The notes under the pieces are model-generated. The model saw only the letters and a program-made list of their open reading frames with translations, made no database searches and had not been told where the DNA came from. Position numbers and translations under genes: made by a program. Below are positions 53,790 to 61,341 of a DNA stretch of 64,000 nt, one piece after another (within the stretch, counting starts at the first letter, position 1; the number at the start of each line of letters is the position of its first letter). Location of the stretch: contig NZ_FMCI01000168.1 in NCBI RefSeq assembly GCF_900091845.1, forward strand, positions 17,873 through 81,872, read 5' to 3'. Origin of the DNA: Streptomyces sp. SolWspMP-5a-2. GTDB lineage: Bacteria; Actinomycetota; Actinomycetes; Streptomycetales; Streptomycetaceae.

Positions 53790-54306
53790 CCGCGTGGCCG
53801 GACTGGTGCGCGACGGTGAAGAGGCCGATCAGAGCGGCCGCGATCTCCTCGGGGGTGACATCGGGCCGGAGGTCTCCGGCCGTGCGGCCCGCGTCGAGGA
53901 TCGCGGAGATCGCGTCGAGCAGCGCGTCCCTCGTGTGCGCGTGGCCGACCGCGCCCGACTCGATCAGCGTCGGCAGGGTGTCGAGCATGCCGTTCTTCGT
54001 CGCGATCCAGTGGCCGAAGAGGTCCATCCAGCGCCGCATCGCGACGGCCGGGGTCTCGTCGGCGAGCAGGTCGCGGGCGCCGTTCGTGAGGCGGTCGACC
54101 TGGTCGCGGTAGACGGCCTCCACGAGGGAGTCCCGCGTCGGGAAGTGCCGGTAGAGCGTCCCGATGCCCACACCGGCCTCGCGGGCGATGGCGCGCAGGG
54201 ACGTCTCGGCGCCGGGCTCCGCGAGCACGCGGGTGGCGACCTCCAGGAGCTGCTCGCGGTTGCGGGCGGCGTCGGCGCGAGGCTTCGGACTGGTCAAACG
54301 GAACAC
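53728..54306 (-). CDS. TetR-family repressor
   Basis: 192 residues. N-terminal HTH: LRAIAREAGVGIGTLYRHFPTRDSLVEAVY. C-terminal domain of the SACE_7040 or similar type, with HAHTRDALLDAISAIL. It is divergent from an oxidoreductase gene at 54387 and an inverted repeat lies directly at its start codon, so it probably represses both itself and the reductase. Confidence 0.92.
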   Translation of the reverse strand: MFRLTSPKPRADAARNREQLLEVATRVLAEPGAETSLRAIAREAGVGIGTLYRHFPTRDSLVEAVYRDQVDRLTNGARDLLADETPAVAMRRWMDLFGHWIATKNGMLDTLPTLIESGAVGHAHTRDALLDAISAILDAGRTAGDLRPDVTPEEIAAALIGLFTVAHQSGHAVTADRLLDILLDGLRPPRGT

Positions 54307-54338
54307 GCTCCGGTTACGCTGGACGGCATAACCGGAGC
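54307..54338. promoter_or_regulatory. TetR operator: inverted repeat
   Basis: Perfect 10-base arms GCTCCGGTTA / TAACCGGAGC separated by 12 bases, beginning right next to the TetR ATG and lying in the 80-base divergent promoter. Confidence 0.7.
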
Positions 54339-54386
54339 ATAGTCCGCTTACGGGCGCTCCACCACCACGAGGAAGCGAGCGAGACG

Positions 54387-55355
54387 ATGCAGCAGCACGA
54401 CGACACCCTCCGGGACGGCACGAGCAGGGCCGTCCTCCTCGACGCGTTCGGCGGCCCGGAGGTGCTGGCCCTCAAGGAGGTGCCCGAGCCCCGGGCGGGC
54501 GACGGCCAGATCCGCGTCCGCGTCTCGGCGGCCGGGCTGAACCCCATGGACTGGTTCATGACCTCCGACGCCGAGACCGCCGCGCGGTTCGGTCTCGGCC
54601 TGCCCTGCGGGTTCGGCACCGACTACGCCGGGGTCGTGGACCAGGTCGGCGACGGCGTGAGCGGCTACGCCGTCGGCGACCGCGTGTTCGGCGCGGCCCT
54701 GTCCCGGGCGGTCGCCGACCACGTCGTCCTGGACGCGAACGGCGACATCACCACCGGCGTCGCCCACCCCACCCCGGACGGCGTCGACGACCGCACCGCC
54801 GCCACCCTCGCGATCGCGGGCAGCACCGCGGCCGCCGCGCTCGACGTCCTGCGCCTGGGCCCGGACGACACGGTGCTGATCGGCGGCGCGGGCGGCGGGG
54901 TCGGGGTGTTCGCGGTCCAGCTCGCGCGGATCGCGGGCGCGCGCGTCATCGGGACAGGATCGCCGTCGTCGGCGGAGCACCTGCGCGGTCTCGGCGCCGA
55001 GCCGGTCGCGTACGGCGCGGGCCTGGCCGACCGGGTCCGCGGCCTCGGCGCGGGGACCGTCACCGCCGCCCTGGACCTGTACGGCACGGACACGGTGCAC
55101 ATCGCGCGCGAGCTGGGAGTTCCGGACGACCGCGTCTGCACCATCGCGGGCCAGGTCGACGGCGTCCCCGCCGCGACCGGGGCCAACGCCGCGCCCGACG
55201 CCCTCACGGAGATCGCGCGCCTGGTCGCGACGGACCGGCTGCGGGTGCCCGTCGCGGCGGTCTACCCCGTCGAGGAGATCCGCGCGGCCGTCGAACTCCA
55301 GGCGGCCCGGCACGTCCGCGGCAAGGTCGTCATCGACCTCCACCCGGGGTCGTGA
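54387..55355 (+). CDS. NADP-dependent quinone-type oxidoreductase (MDR)
   Basis: 322 residues, zinc-free MDR: VLLDAFGGPEVLALKEVPEP, AAGLNPMDW, FGTDYAGVV, nucleotide site IGGAGGGVGVFAVQLAR. It lacks zinc ligands. Likely reduces a quinone or enone and is induced through the adjacent TetR regulator when such a compound is sensed. No link to the antibiotic clusters is visible. Confidence 0.92.
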   Translation: MQQHDDTLRDGTSRAVLLDAFGGPEVLALKEVPEPRAGDGQIRVRVSAAGLNPMDWFMTSDAETAARFGLGLPCGFGTDYAGVVDQVGDGVSGYAVGDRVFGAALSRAVADHVVLDANGDITTGVAHPTPDGVDDRTAATLAIAGSTAAAALDVLRLGPDDTVLIGGAGGGVGVFAVQLARIAGARVIGTGSPSSAEHLRGLGAEPVAYGAGLADRVRGLGAGTVTAALDLYGTDTVHIARELGVPDDRVCTIAGQVDGVPAATGANAAPDALTEIARLVATDRLRVPVAAVYPVEEIRAAVELQAARHVRGKVVIDLHPGS

Positions 55356-55401
55356 CGACACCGGGCGGAGACGGGGAGGGGCGGGGGCGGCACGCGGACG
55401 C

Positions 55402-55863
55402 TCACGACGCGTACTCGTCCGAGATCTCGGTCGCGTAGGTCTTCCAGAGCGGGCGCATCGTCTCGGCGTTGACCGGGCGGCCGGAATCGATCATGGCCTT
55501 GAAGTCGCGGAAGTACTGCACGTACAGGTCCGGTGTGAACGTGTTCAGCATGACCGCGTTCTCGTCGCCGATGTTGGCGAACGTGTGCGGCGCCCCGGTC
55601 GGCACGATGACCCAGGTGCCCGGCCCGGCGTCGTAGTGGTCCTCGCCGACGGTGAACCGGAACGTCCCCGCCAGCACGTAGAAGCCCTCGTCGTGCTGGG
55701 CGTGCCGGTGCTGCAACGGGCTCGGGGTGCCCGGCGGGATCGTCACCTCGGCGAACCCCAGCCGGTGCTCGGTGTGGTCGCCGTTCTCCAGGATGCGGAT
55801 CCGCTGCGCCCCGCTGCCGAGGATCTCGCCCTCACCGGGGCGGACGATGTTGACCTTCGCCAC
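55402..55863 (-). CDS. Cupin-domain protein (quercetinase-like)
   Basis: 153 residues. Cupin motif 1 is seen in PLQHRHAQHDEGFYVLAG (two His, one Glu) and motif 2 in GTWVIVPTGAPHTF (His). Single-domain metal-binding cupin of the kind annotated as quercetin dioxygenase-like. It lies 8 bases after the AraC regulator gene on the same strand and may be controlled by it. Confidence 0.88.
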   Translation of the reverse strand: MAKVNIVRPGEGEILGSGAQRIRILENGDHTEHRLGFAEVTIPPGTPSPLQHRHAQHDEGFYVLAGTFRFTVGEDHYDAGPGTWVIVPTGAPHTFANIGDENAVMLNTFTPDLYVQYFRDFKAMIDSGRPVNAETMRPLWKTYATEISDEYAS

Positions 55864-55871
55864 GACTTCTC

Positions 55872-56831
55872 CTAGTGCGCTCTGCTGCCTTGGTCACCCC
55901 CATCCTCGTTCCGGCCGGCCGCGCGGGTCCTGGCAGTCCGTGCACGGTTGCTGGTCGTCAGCGCACGGGCGTTGTAGCCGTACGTCGCCTTGAACAGCTT
56001 GCTGAAGTGGGTGGGGTCGGAGAATCCCCACCGGGCCGCGACGGCGGTGACCGTGCGTCCGGTCCCGGTCAGTTCGGCCCGGCAGCGCTCCAGGCGGCGA
56101 CGGCGGATCAGGGCCGCGACGGTGAGCGGCTGGTCCTCGAACAGCTTGTGCAGCCGCCGGACGGACATGTTGTGGGCGGCGGCGATGCCGGGCGGGGAGA
56201 GACCGGGGTTGGCCAGCCGGGTCTCGATGTAACCGACGATCCGGCTCCGCAACCACGCGTCAGGGGCGGCCTGTTCGTCGCCGAGCCGGGACTCCAGCGC
56301 GACCGCGATCAGTTCGACGACCGCCGCCGCCGACCGCAGCGCCTCCGCCTCGCGGAACGCGGACGCCGACCGCGCCGACTCCCGGGCCAGCACGGAGACG
56401 AGCGCGCCCGGCCCGTGGCTGCCGTCGATCCGGGCGCCGACGAGACGGTCGAGCTGCGCGGGCCTGATGCGCAGCTCTCGGCGCGGCACCAGGACGGTGA
56501 CGTGCGTGGACGCGGTGCTCTCGAACCGGAGCGTCCGTGTGGGGTCGAGCAGCACCAGGTCGCCCGGCCCGAGGTCGGCGACGCCGCGCCCCTGCTCGAT
56601 CCGGGTGCGGCCCCGCGTCATCACCTTGATCGCCAGGTTGTCGCCGTCGGTGGCGTCGCGTTCCCGTCCGACGCAGGCGCTCTCGGGTGTGTCGAGGGAG
56701 ACCAGCCGCAGCGGCCCGAGGTCATGGGTGGCGATCCCGGCCCGGAAGCCGGGTCCGGCCAGCTTGTTGGCCAGCGGCGGGAACCCGCTGGCGGCAAGCT
56801 CGTCCTGGAACGACTCAAGATTGCCGATCAC
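55872..56831 (-). CDS. AraC-family regulator (AraC-binding-like N domain)
   Basis: 319 residues. N-terminal cupin-like AraC_binding_2 domain (about 20-195; DLGPGDLVLLDPTRTLRFES) and a C-terminal double HTH (about 215-300; SVRRLHKLFEDQ, VAARWGFSDPTHFSKLFKATYG). Likely activates the downstream cupin gene. The tail is basic and low-complexity. Confidence 0.9.
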   Translation of the reverse strand: MIGNLESFQDELAASGFPPLANKLAGPGFRAGIATHDLGPLRLVSLDTPESACVGRERDATDGDNLAIKVMTRGRTRIEQGRGVADLGPGDLVLLDPTRTLRFESTASTHVTVLVPRRELRIRPAQLDRLVGARIDGSHGPGALVSVLARESARSASAFREAEALRSAAAVVELIAVALESRLGDEQAAPDAWLRSRIVGYIETRLANPGLSPPGIAAAHNMSVRRLHKLFEDQPLTVAALIRRRRLERCRAELTGTGRTVTAVAARWGFSDPTHFSKLFKATYGYNARALTTSNRARTARTRAAGRNEDGGDQGSRAH

Positions 56832-56998
56832 CGGTCAAGGGTAACGGCGGCACCTCTTCACTCCGGCACGGGAATAGGAACGGGCACGGGCACGGGCGGG
56901 CACGAACAGGACACTCCAGGTGCGTACTTGGGCACGGGCCCCGGGCGGGGTACACCTCAACACCGTTCCGCGGCAGCCCTGTTGTGACCGGCCGGGTC

Positions 56999-57592
56999 TC
57001 ACCCGTCCTCCGCCTGCGGTGCCGTGTCCGGTCGGTGACGTGCCAGGTCGTCGAAGCGGGTGATGGTGGCCGAGACGTCGTCCGGTACCCGCCTGCGCTG
57101 CGCCGTTCCGGCCTCGGGGGTGCCGATGTCCAGGACGCCGAGCAGGCGTTCGGAGCCGCGCAGGCCCAGGAACCGCCCCACCCCCGGGCTGGTGGCGAGC
57201 TGGCCCGTGCGCCAGATGCTGCCGTATTCCCTGGCGTGCAGGAGCAGCATCAGGGCGTGCGCCACGCAGCTCGCGGCGGCCAGTTGCTCCCACTCCGGGA
57301 TGCGCTGCCCGCGGGGGGCGAAGACCAGCGCGGCGGAGAGCGGCGCCCGTTGGTACTTGTCCCTGAGCGCCTCGGTCGCCGCGGCGTCGGCTCCGCTCTC
57401 CTCGGCTATGCGCAGGCCGAGTTCGGCGCGTTCGCCGCTGCGCAGCAGGATCCAGCGCCAGGGCCTGAGCCTGCCGTGGTCGGGGGCGAGGCTCGCGCCG
57501 CGCAGGAGGTAGGCGAACTCCTCGTCGTCGGGGGCGGGAGCGCGCAGGGTGTGCTCGCTGCGGCGGGTGAGCACGGCGGTCATGACGTCCAT
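56999..57592 (-). CDS. Nitroreductase-family flavoprotein
   Basis: 197 residues (second ATG three codons in would overlap the VOC stop as ATGA). MTAVLTRRSEHTLRAPAPD, LAPDHGRLRPWRWILL and GSIWRTGQLATSPGVGRFLGL are typical of small YdjA-like FMN oxidoreductases. Last gene of the leftward NRPS operon, so it may carry out an oxidation or reduction of the peptide such as dehydrogenation of a ring. Exact role unknown. Confidence 0.85.
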   Translation of the reverse strand: MDVMTAVLTRRSEHTLRAPAPDDEEFAYLLRGASLAPDHGRLRPWRWILLRSGERAELGLRIAEESGADAAATEALRDKYQRAPLSAALVFAPRGQRIPEWEQLAAASCVAHALMLLLHAREYGSIWRTGQLATSPGVGRFLGLRGSERLLGVLDIGTPEAGTAQRRRVPDDVSATITRFDDLARHRPDTAPQAEDG

Positions 57593-58071
57593 GGGGTGCT
57601 GCCTTTCTCTGGCCGGGTCCGGGTCCGTCGCGGGCCCGGCGGTCGCCGGGCCGCGGTCGGTGCGTAGTGGACGAGTTCGAGCAGGAGTTCCGCCGGTTCC
57701 GGCAGGTACATGAAGGCCACGGTCATGCCGGGCCGCGCCCCCCGGCAGGGGGCGGCGTCGAGCGCGAGGAGCCCGCGGTCGCGCAGGACGCGGGTCTCCT
57801 GGGCGAGGTCGTCGACGGTCAGGGCGAGGTGGTAGAGGCCGGGGCCCTGCTCGGCGAGGCGTCCGTCGACGGCGGAGCCGGGACCGGCCGGGGAGACCAG
57901 CTCGATCTCGGTGCCCCCGGGGTCGCCCGGCAGGCCCCAGAACTCGCAGGCGACCAGGTAGCCGTCGGCGACGCCCCGGTCGGTCCTGGTCAGGCCGAGC
58001 GCGGCGAGCTGGGCACCGGCCGCGCGGGGGTCGGCGGTGGCGAGTCCGACGTGGTCGATGCCGAGGATCAT
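57580..58071 (-). CDS. VOC-superfamily protein (methylmalonyl-CoA epimerase-like)
   Basis: 163 residues. Two betaalphabetabetabeta units with metal ligands in GIDHVGLAT (His), TEIELVSP (Glu), YHLALTVDD (His) and ELLLELVHYA (Glu). Such proteins near FkbH-like genes are often glyoxalase or epimerase relatives that act on acyl-CoA or acyl-ACP. The tail is basic and overlaps the nitroreductase gene. Follows the carrier protein gene by 28 bases. Confidence 0.85.
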   Translation of the reverse strand: MILGIDHVGLATADPRAAGAQLAALGLTRTDRGVADGYLVACEFWGLPGDPGGTEIELVSPAGPGSAVDGRLAEQGPGLYHLALTVDDLAQETRVLRDRGLLALDAAPCRGARPGMTVAFMYLPEPAELLLELVHYAPTAARRPPGPRRTRTRPEKGSTPWTS

Positions 58072-58099
58072 GGCGGGGCTCCTGGTCGGCTCGCGCCGG

Positions 58100-58357
58100 T
58101 CATCCGGCGGGGGTGGCCCGGGTCTCGAGACGGCGGTCGATCTCGGCGGCGAGTTCGCCGACCGTCCGGATCGTCAGGTAGTGGCGCAGGTCGAGCCGGA
58201 CGCCGTAGGCCTGTTCGACGGTGGCGAGCAGGCGGACGGCGACCAGGCTGCCCCAGCGGCCGAGCCCGGTGAACGGGGAGTCGGCGGTGATCTCGTCGGC
58301 CGGGTGCCGGGTGACGCGGGCGACGAGGCCGGGCAGGGTGGTCATCGCGTCAGACAT
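58100..58357 (-). CDS. Discrete acyl carrier protein (FkbH partner)
   Basis: 85 residues. The carrier serine is in GRWGSLVAVRLL near residue 37; the usual Asp before it is Gly, as the motif reads WGS rather than (W/L)DS. The ATG overlaps the FkbH-like stop by 8 bases. FkbH proteins load a three-carbon glyceryl unit from 1,3-bisphosphoglycerate on such carriers. Confidence 0.88.
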   Translation of the reverse strand: MSDAMTTLPGLVARVTRHPADEITADSPFTGLGRWGSLVAVRLLATVEQAYGVRLDLRHYLTIRTVGELAAEIDRRLETRATPAG

Positions 58358-60239
58358 GGTCGAGTGCCTCCTTGGGCGTGAGCGCGATCCAGTCGGGGGT
58401 GAGGGGGCCGAGCGCGTCGAGGCGGGCCCGGTAGGGGGCGTCGTCCCCGTGCGCGCGGGCGAGACCGGCCTCGGGGTAGAGGCGGGCGGCGGGGCCGTTG
58501 CGTCCGGTGGGGGTGAAGTCCGCCTCGACGAAGGTGGCCCCGGCGGCCCTGGCCAGGTCGGTGACGTGCTGGAGGACGGCGCGTTCGACGCCGCGGGAGA
58601 GCACCCGGCAGCTCAGGACCATGTTCCGCACCCGCCAGCTCTCGGGTCCGCGGTCGGCCCAGACCCCGCCGACGACGCCCTCGGCGCCGAAGCGGTCGGT
58701 GACCTCCACGGTGAGCACCGCGTGGTCGGGCGAGTCGGCCATCCGGCGGGTGACGGCCTCCCCGTGCGCCGTGCCGGTCATGTTGAACTGGTTCGTGCGG
58801 GAGGCGAGTTGGACGAGCCGGGGCAGGGTGAACGGGTCGACGGGACGTATGTGGACGCGGATGCCGAGGCCGGTGAGGTACTCCTCGGCGGAGCTGTGCG
58901 CGGCGCCGAAGCGGTGCCGGTCGCGCCGTCTGCGGTAGAGCGCGGTGCGTTCGGTGTCGGTGGCGGTCGTGCCCAACTGGGCCCATCTGGCCGGGTCGAG
59001 GACCTTCGAGGAGTGGCCCGCGGGGTCGCCGTCCAGGTGGACGACGTCGACCTGGGGCAGCGCGCCGCCGACCAGGCCGCACTCGAAGGCGCTGTCGTCG
59101 GCGAACGCGAACGCGTCCAGGCCCAGGGCGAGTTCCTCGGCGAGGGCGGCGATCCTGGTGTCCTTGGGCTGCCAGTCGGCGAGGACGGCGACGAAGTCGT
59201 CGGGCCGCAGCACCATGTCCGGGTGGCCGGAGAGGACCTCGTCGACCGGACCGGCGTCGTTCTTGCTGCACACGGCGAGCAGCACGCCCTGGCGGCGCAG
59301 GGCGAGGGCGCGGCGCTGGAGGTCGGTGTAGCAGTCGCCCGGGTACAGGGTGCCGAGTTCGATGCCGGTCGGGCCGTCGTCGCCGACGACGCCGCCCCAC
59401 AGGGTGTTGTCGAGGTCGAGCACCAGCACCTTGCGGCCGAGGCCGGTGACGGCGCGGGCGAACGCGGACGCCTCGCGGGCGTAGGCGAGTTCGGTGTGCG
59501 GGGTCCACGCCATCCGGCCGTACCGGTAGCGCCGTTCGTCGCGGACCGGGCCCGGGGTGTCGGCGAGGACGGCCTCCAGGTCGGCGGTGTACAGGCCGTC
59601 GTGCTCCTCGCCCGCCCGCAGCAGCAGGGTGTTGGTCTCGCGCCAGATCCGGCCGAGGGCGGCCCGGGAGCGGTGGCCGATCACGGTGTCCCGGTCGGGG
59701 CGGGGCAGCGGGACGGTGTGCAGCAGGACGGCGGAGCCGGTGCGCGCGGCGAAGGCGGCGGCCGCGTCGACGGTGGCCGCGGCCCGTTCCAGCAGGATGG
59801 CGCGGACCCCGTCCAGGTCCGTGGGGTCCCAGTCGGTGGGCAGGAGCGCGGTGGAGTCCTGGAGGCAGAGCGTGATGTCGGGCCGGAAGGCGGTCAGTTC
59901 CGAGGCGGGGTCGGTGAGTTGGTCGCCCAGGCGGTCGTAGGGGCACAGGTGGATCTCGGGGTCGAGGCCCGCGGCGAGCAGCCCGGTCCGCAGCAGCGGC
60001 TCCACGCCGTCGGCGGTGAAGGTGGCGGCGACGGCGATCCGCAGGGGCGTGGTCCGGCGCGGGGTGCCGCGGCGGACGCGGTCCGCGGTGACGTCGGCCA
60101 GCAGCAGTCCGGCCTCGCAGAGCAGCAACGGGTCGTCGCAGCGGGCGAGTTCGTCGCCGAGCCCGGGGTCGGTGGCGGCCGGGTCGGCGAGCAGGGCGTC
60201 GACGCGGGCGAGGAGGGCGTCGGCGCCGGTGCCGGTCAT
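58350..60239 (-). CDS. FkbH-like HAD-type glyceryl-S-ACP synthase
   Basis: 629 residues. The middle holds the HAD phosphatase/transferase motif VLVLDLDNTLWGGVVGDDG, then VCSKNDAGPVDEVL and FADDSAFECGLV; the C-terminal part is a GNAT-like domain (SRTNQFNMTG, FVEADFTPTGRNGPA). The N-terminal part matches the SGNH-like domain of FkbH proteins. Enzymes of this family dephosphorylate 1,3-bisphosphoglycerate and load glyceryl onto ACP, the start of methoxymalonyl-ACP, tetronate or glyceryl units. No FkbI- or FkbK-like dehydrogenase is in the window, so the glyceryl may be used otherwise. ATG overlaps the previous stop (ATGA). Confidence 0.92.
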   Translation of the reverse strand: MTGTGADALLARVDALLADPAATDPGLGDELARCDDPLLLCEAGLLLADVTADRVRRGTPRRTTPLRIAVAATFTADGVEPLLRTGLLAAGLDPEIHLCPYDRLGDQLTDPASELTAFRPDITLCLQDSTALLPTDWDPTDLDGVRAILLERAAATVDAAAAFAARTGSAVLLHTVPLPRPDRDTVIGHRSRAALGRIWRETNTLLLRAGEEHDGLYTADLEAVLADTPGPVRDERRYRYGRMAWTPHTELAYAREASAFARAVTGLGRKVLVLDLDNTLWGGVVGDDGPTGIELGTLYPGDCYTDLQRRALALRRQGVLLAVCSKNDAGPVDEVLSGHPDMVLRPDDFVAVLADWQPKDTRIAALAEELALGLDAFAFADDSAFECGLVGGALPQVDVVHLDGDPAGHSSKVLDPARWAQLGTTATDTERTALYRRRRDRHRFGAAHSSAEEYLTGLGIRVHIRPVDPFTLPRLVQLASRTNQFNMTGTAHGEAVTRRMADSPDHAVLTVEVTDRFGAEGVVGGVWADRGPESWRVRNMVLSCRVLSRGVERAVLQHVTDLARAAGATFVEADFTPTGRNGPAARLYPEAGLARAHGDDAPYRARLDALGPLTPDWIALTPKEALDHV

Positions 60240-61279
60240 GAGGGGCCGGGCGACCAGTGCGGCCGCTCGGTGATCTCGACGACGGCGCAGGCGTAGGTGA
60301 AGCCCATGCCGATGCCGCACAGGGCGATCCGGTCGCCGGGCTCCGCCTCACCGGTCTCCATGAGGTGGGTGAGGCCGGCGATCTGGTCGGCGGCGCCGAT
60401 GTGGCCGACCCGGCGGCCCCACTCCCAGGTGGTCTTCTCGTCGGTGATCCCGAAGGTCTCGCGGAACGGGACGTCGTCCAGGGTGCGGCCGACGTTGGTC
60501 AGGACCCAGCGGTCGATGTCGGCCGCGTCGAGACCGGCGTCGGCGAGGGCGGCGGTGACGCTCTCGCGCTGCCGTTCGGTGAGCGACTGGACGATCTCCA
60601 GCAGGAGTTCGCCGTTCTCGGCGAGGTAGTCGTCGCGCCGGGCGCGCAGGTCGACCGGTTCGTCGGCGGAACTCTCCTGCGCGAAGGGGCTGTTGCCGAG
60701 GTAGACGGCTCCGTAGGTGCCGTCGCTGATCACGGCCGTGGAGAGCAGGCGGGCCACGCCGCCGGCGCGGGAGAGCACCAGGCCGGTGCCGCCGTCGCCG
60801 AAGACGACGCCCTTGTCGGAGCGGTAGCGGTCGAATCCCGGCAGGGCGAAGACGTCGCTGGTGGTGAGCAGCGCGGCGGCGGGTTCCGGCAGGTTGGCGA
60901 GGTAGGCGGCGGCGATCTCGACGGCGGCGAGTCCGCCGTTGGAGTACTGCTTGACCTCGACGGCGGCGGCGCTGCCGCCGACGGTGCGGCCCTGGACGTA
61001 GGAGGCCGGGGCGAAGTGGTCGAGGCCCTGGTGGTTGCAGCTGGAGTGGACGACGAGGCGGATGTCGTCGGGGGCGGCCGTGGCGCGGTCCATCACCAGG
61101 CCGCCCGCCCGCACGGCGAGTTCGACGGCGGGACCGTCGTCGGCGACGCTGATGGACAGGAAGCCGTCCGCGGCGGCCTCGTCGGCGTCGTAGCGGCCCT
61201 CCGCCACGGCGTCCTCGGTCCGCTCGCCGCGGCCGAGCACGGCCGCGCAGGCATTGACATAGATTCCGTTCCACCGCAT
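60236..61279 (-). CDS. KAS III-like acyltransferase with altered active site
   Basis: 347 residues of the thiolase/FabH fold: LVMDRATAAPDDIRLVV, GVVFGDGGTGLVLSR, GIGMGFTYACAVVE. The catalytic Cys position reads KQYSNGGLAA, so Ser replaces Cys. The usual His region (HQAN) reads LTNVG, and the Asn region (GNTSAA) reads GHIGAAD, which places a His where Asn is expected. Decarboxylative condensation therefore seems unlikely; acyl transfer, as in CerJ or DpsC relatives, is more plausible. Translated with the FkbH-like gene (4-base overlap), so glyceryl-ACP is its probable donor. Confidence 0.85.
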   Translation of the reverse strand: MRWNGIYVNACAAVLGRGERTEDAVAEGRYDADEAAADGFLSISVADDGPAVELAVRAGGLVMDRATAAPDDIRLVVHSSCNHQGLDHFAPASYVQGRTVGGSAAAVEVKQYSNGGLAAVEIAAAYLANLPEPAAALLTTSDVFALPGFDRYRSDKGVVFGDGGTGLVLSRAGGVARLLSTAVISDGTYGAVYLGNSPFAQESSADEPVDLRARRDDYLAENGELLLEIVQSLTERQRESVTAALADAGLDAADIDRWVLTNVGRTLDDVPFRETFGITDEKTTWEWGRRVGHIGAADQIAGLTHLMETGEAEPGDRIALCGIGMGFTYACAVVEITERPHWSPGPS

Positions 61280-61341
61280 ACGAGGCGGTCTCCCTCCGGG
61301 TTGGTCGCCGATGTCGTTGTCGCCGCCCTGGTCGCGGGCGG

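Noticed and set aside
58350..61279. Methoxymalonyl-ACP operon
   Set aside because: FkbH and ACP are present but the acyl-CoA dehydrogenase, hydroxyacyl dehydrogenase and O-methyltransferase are not in the window; may lie outside.
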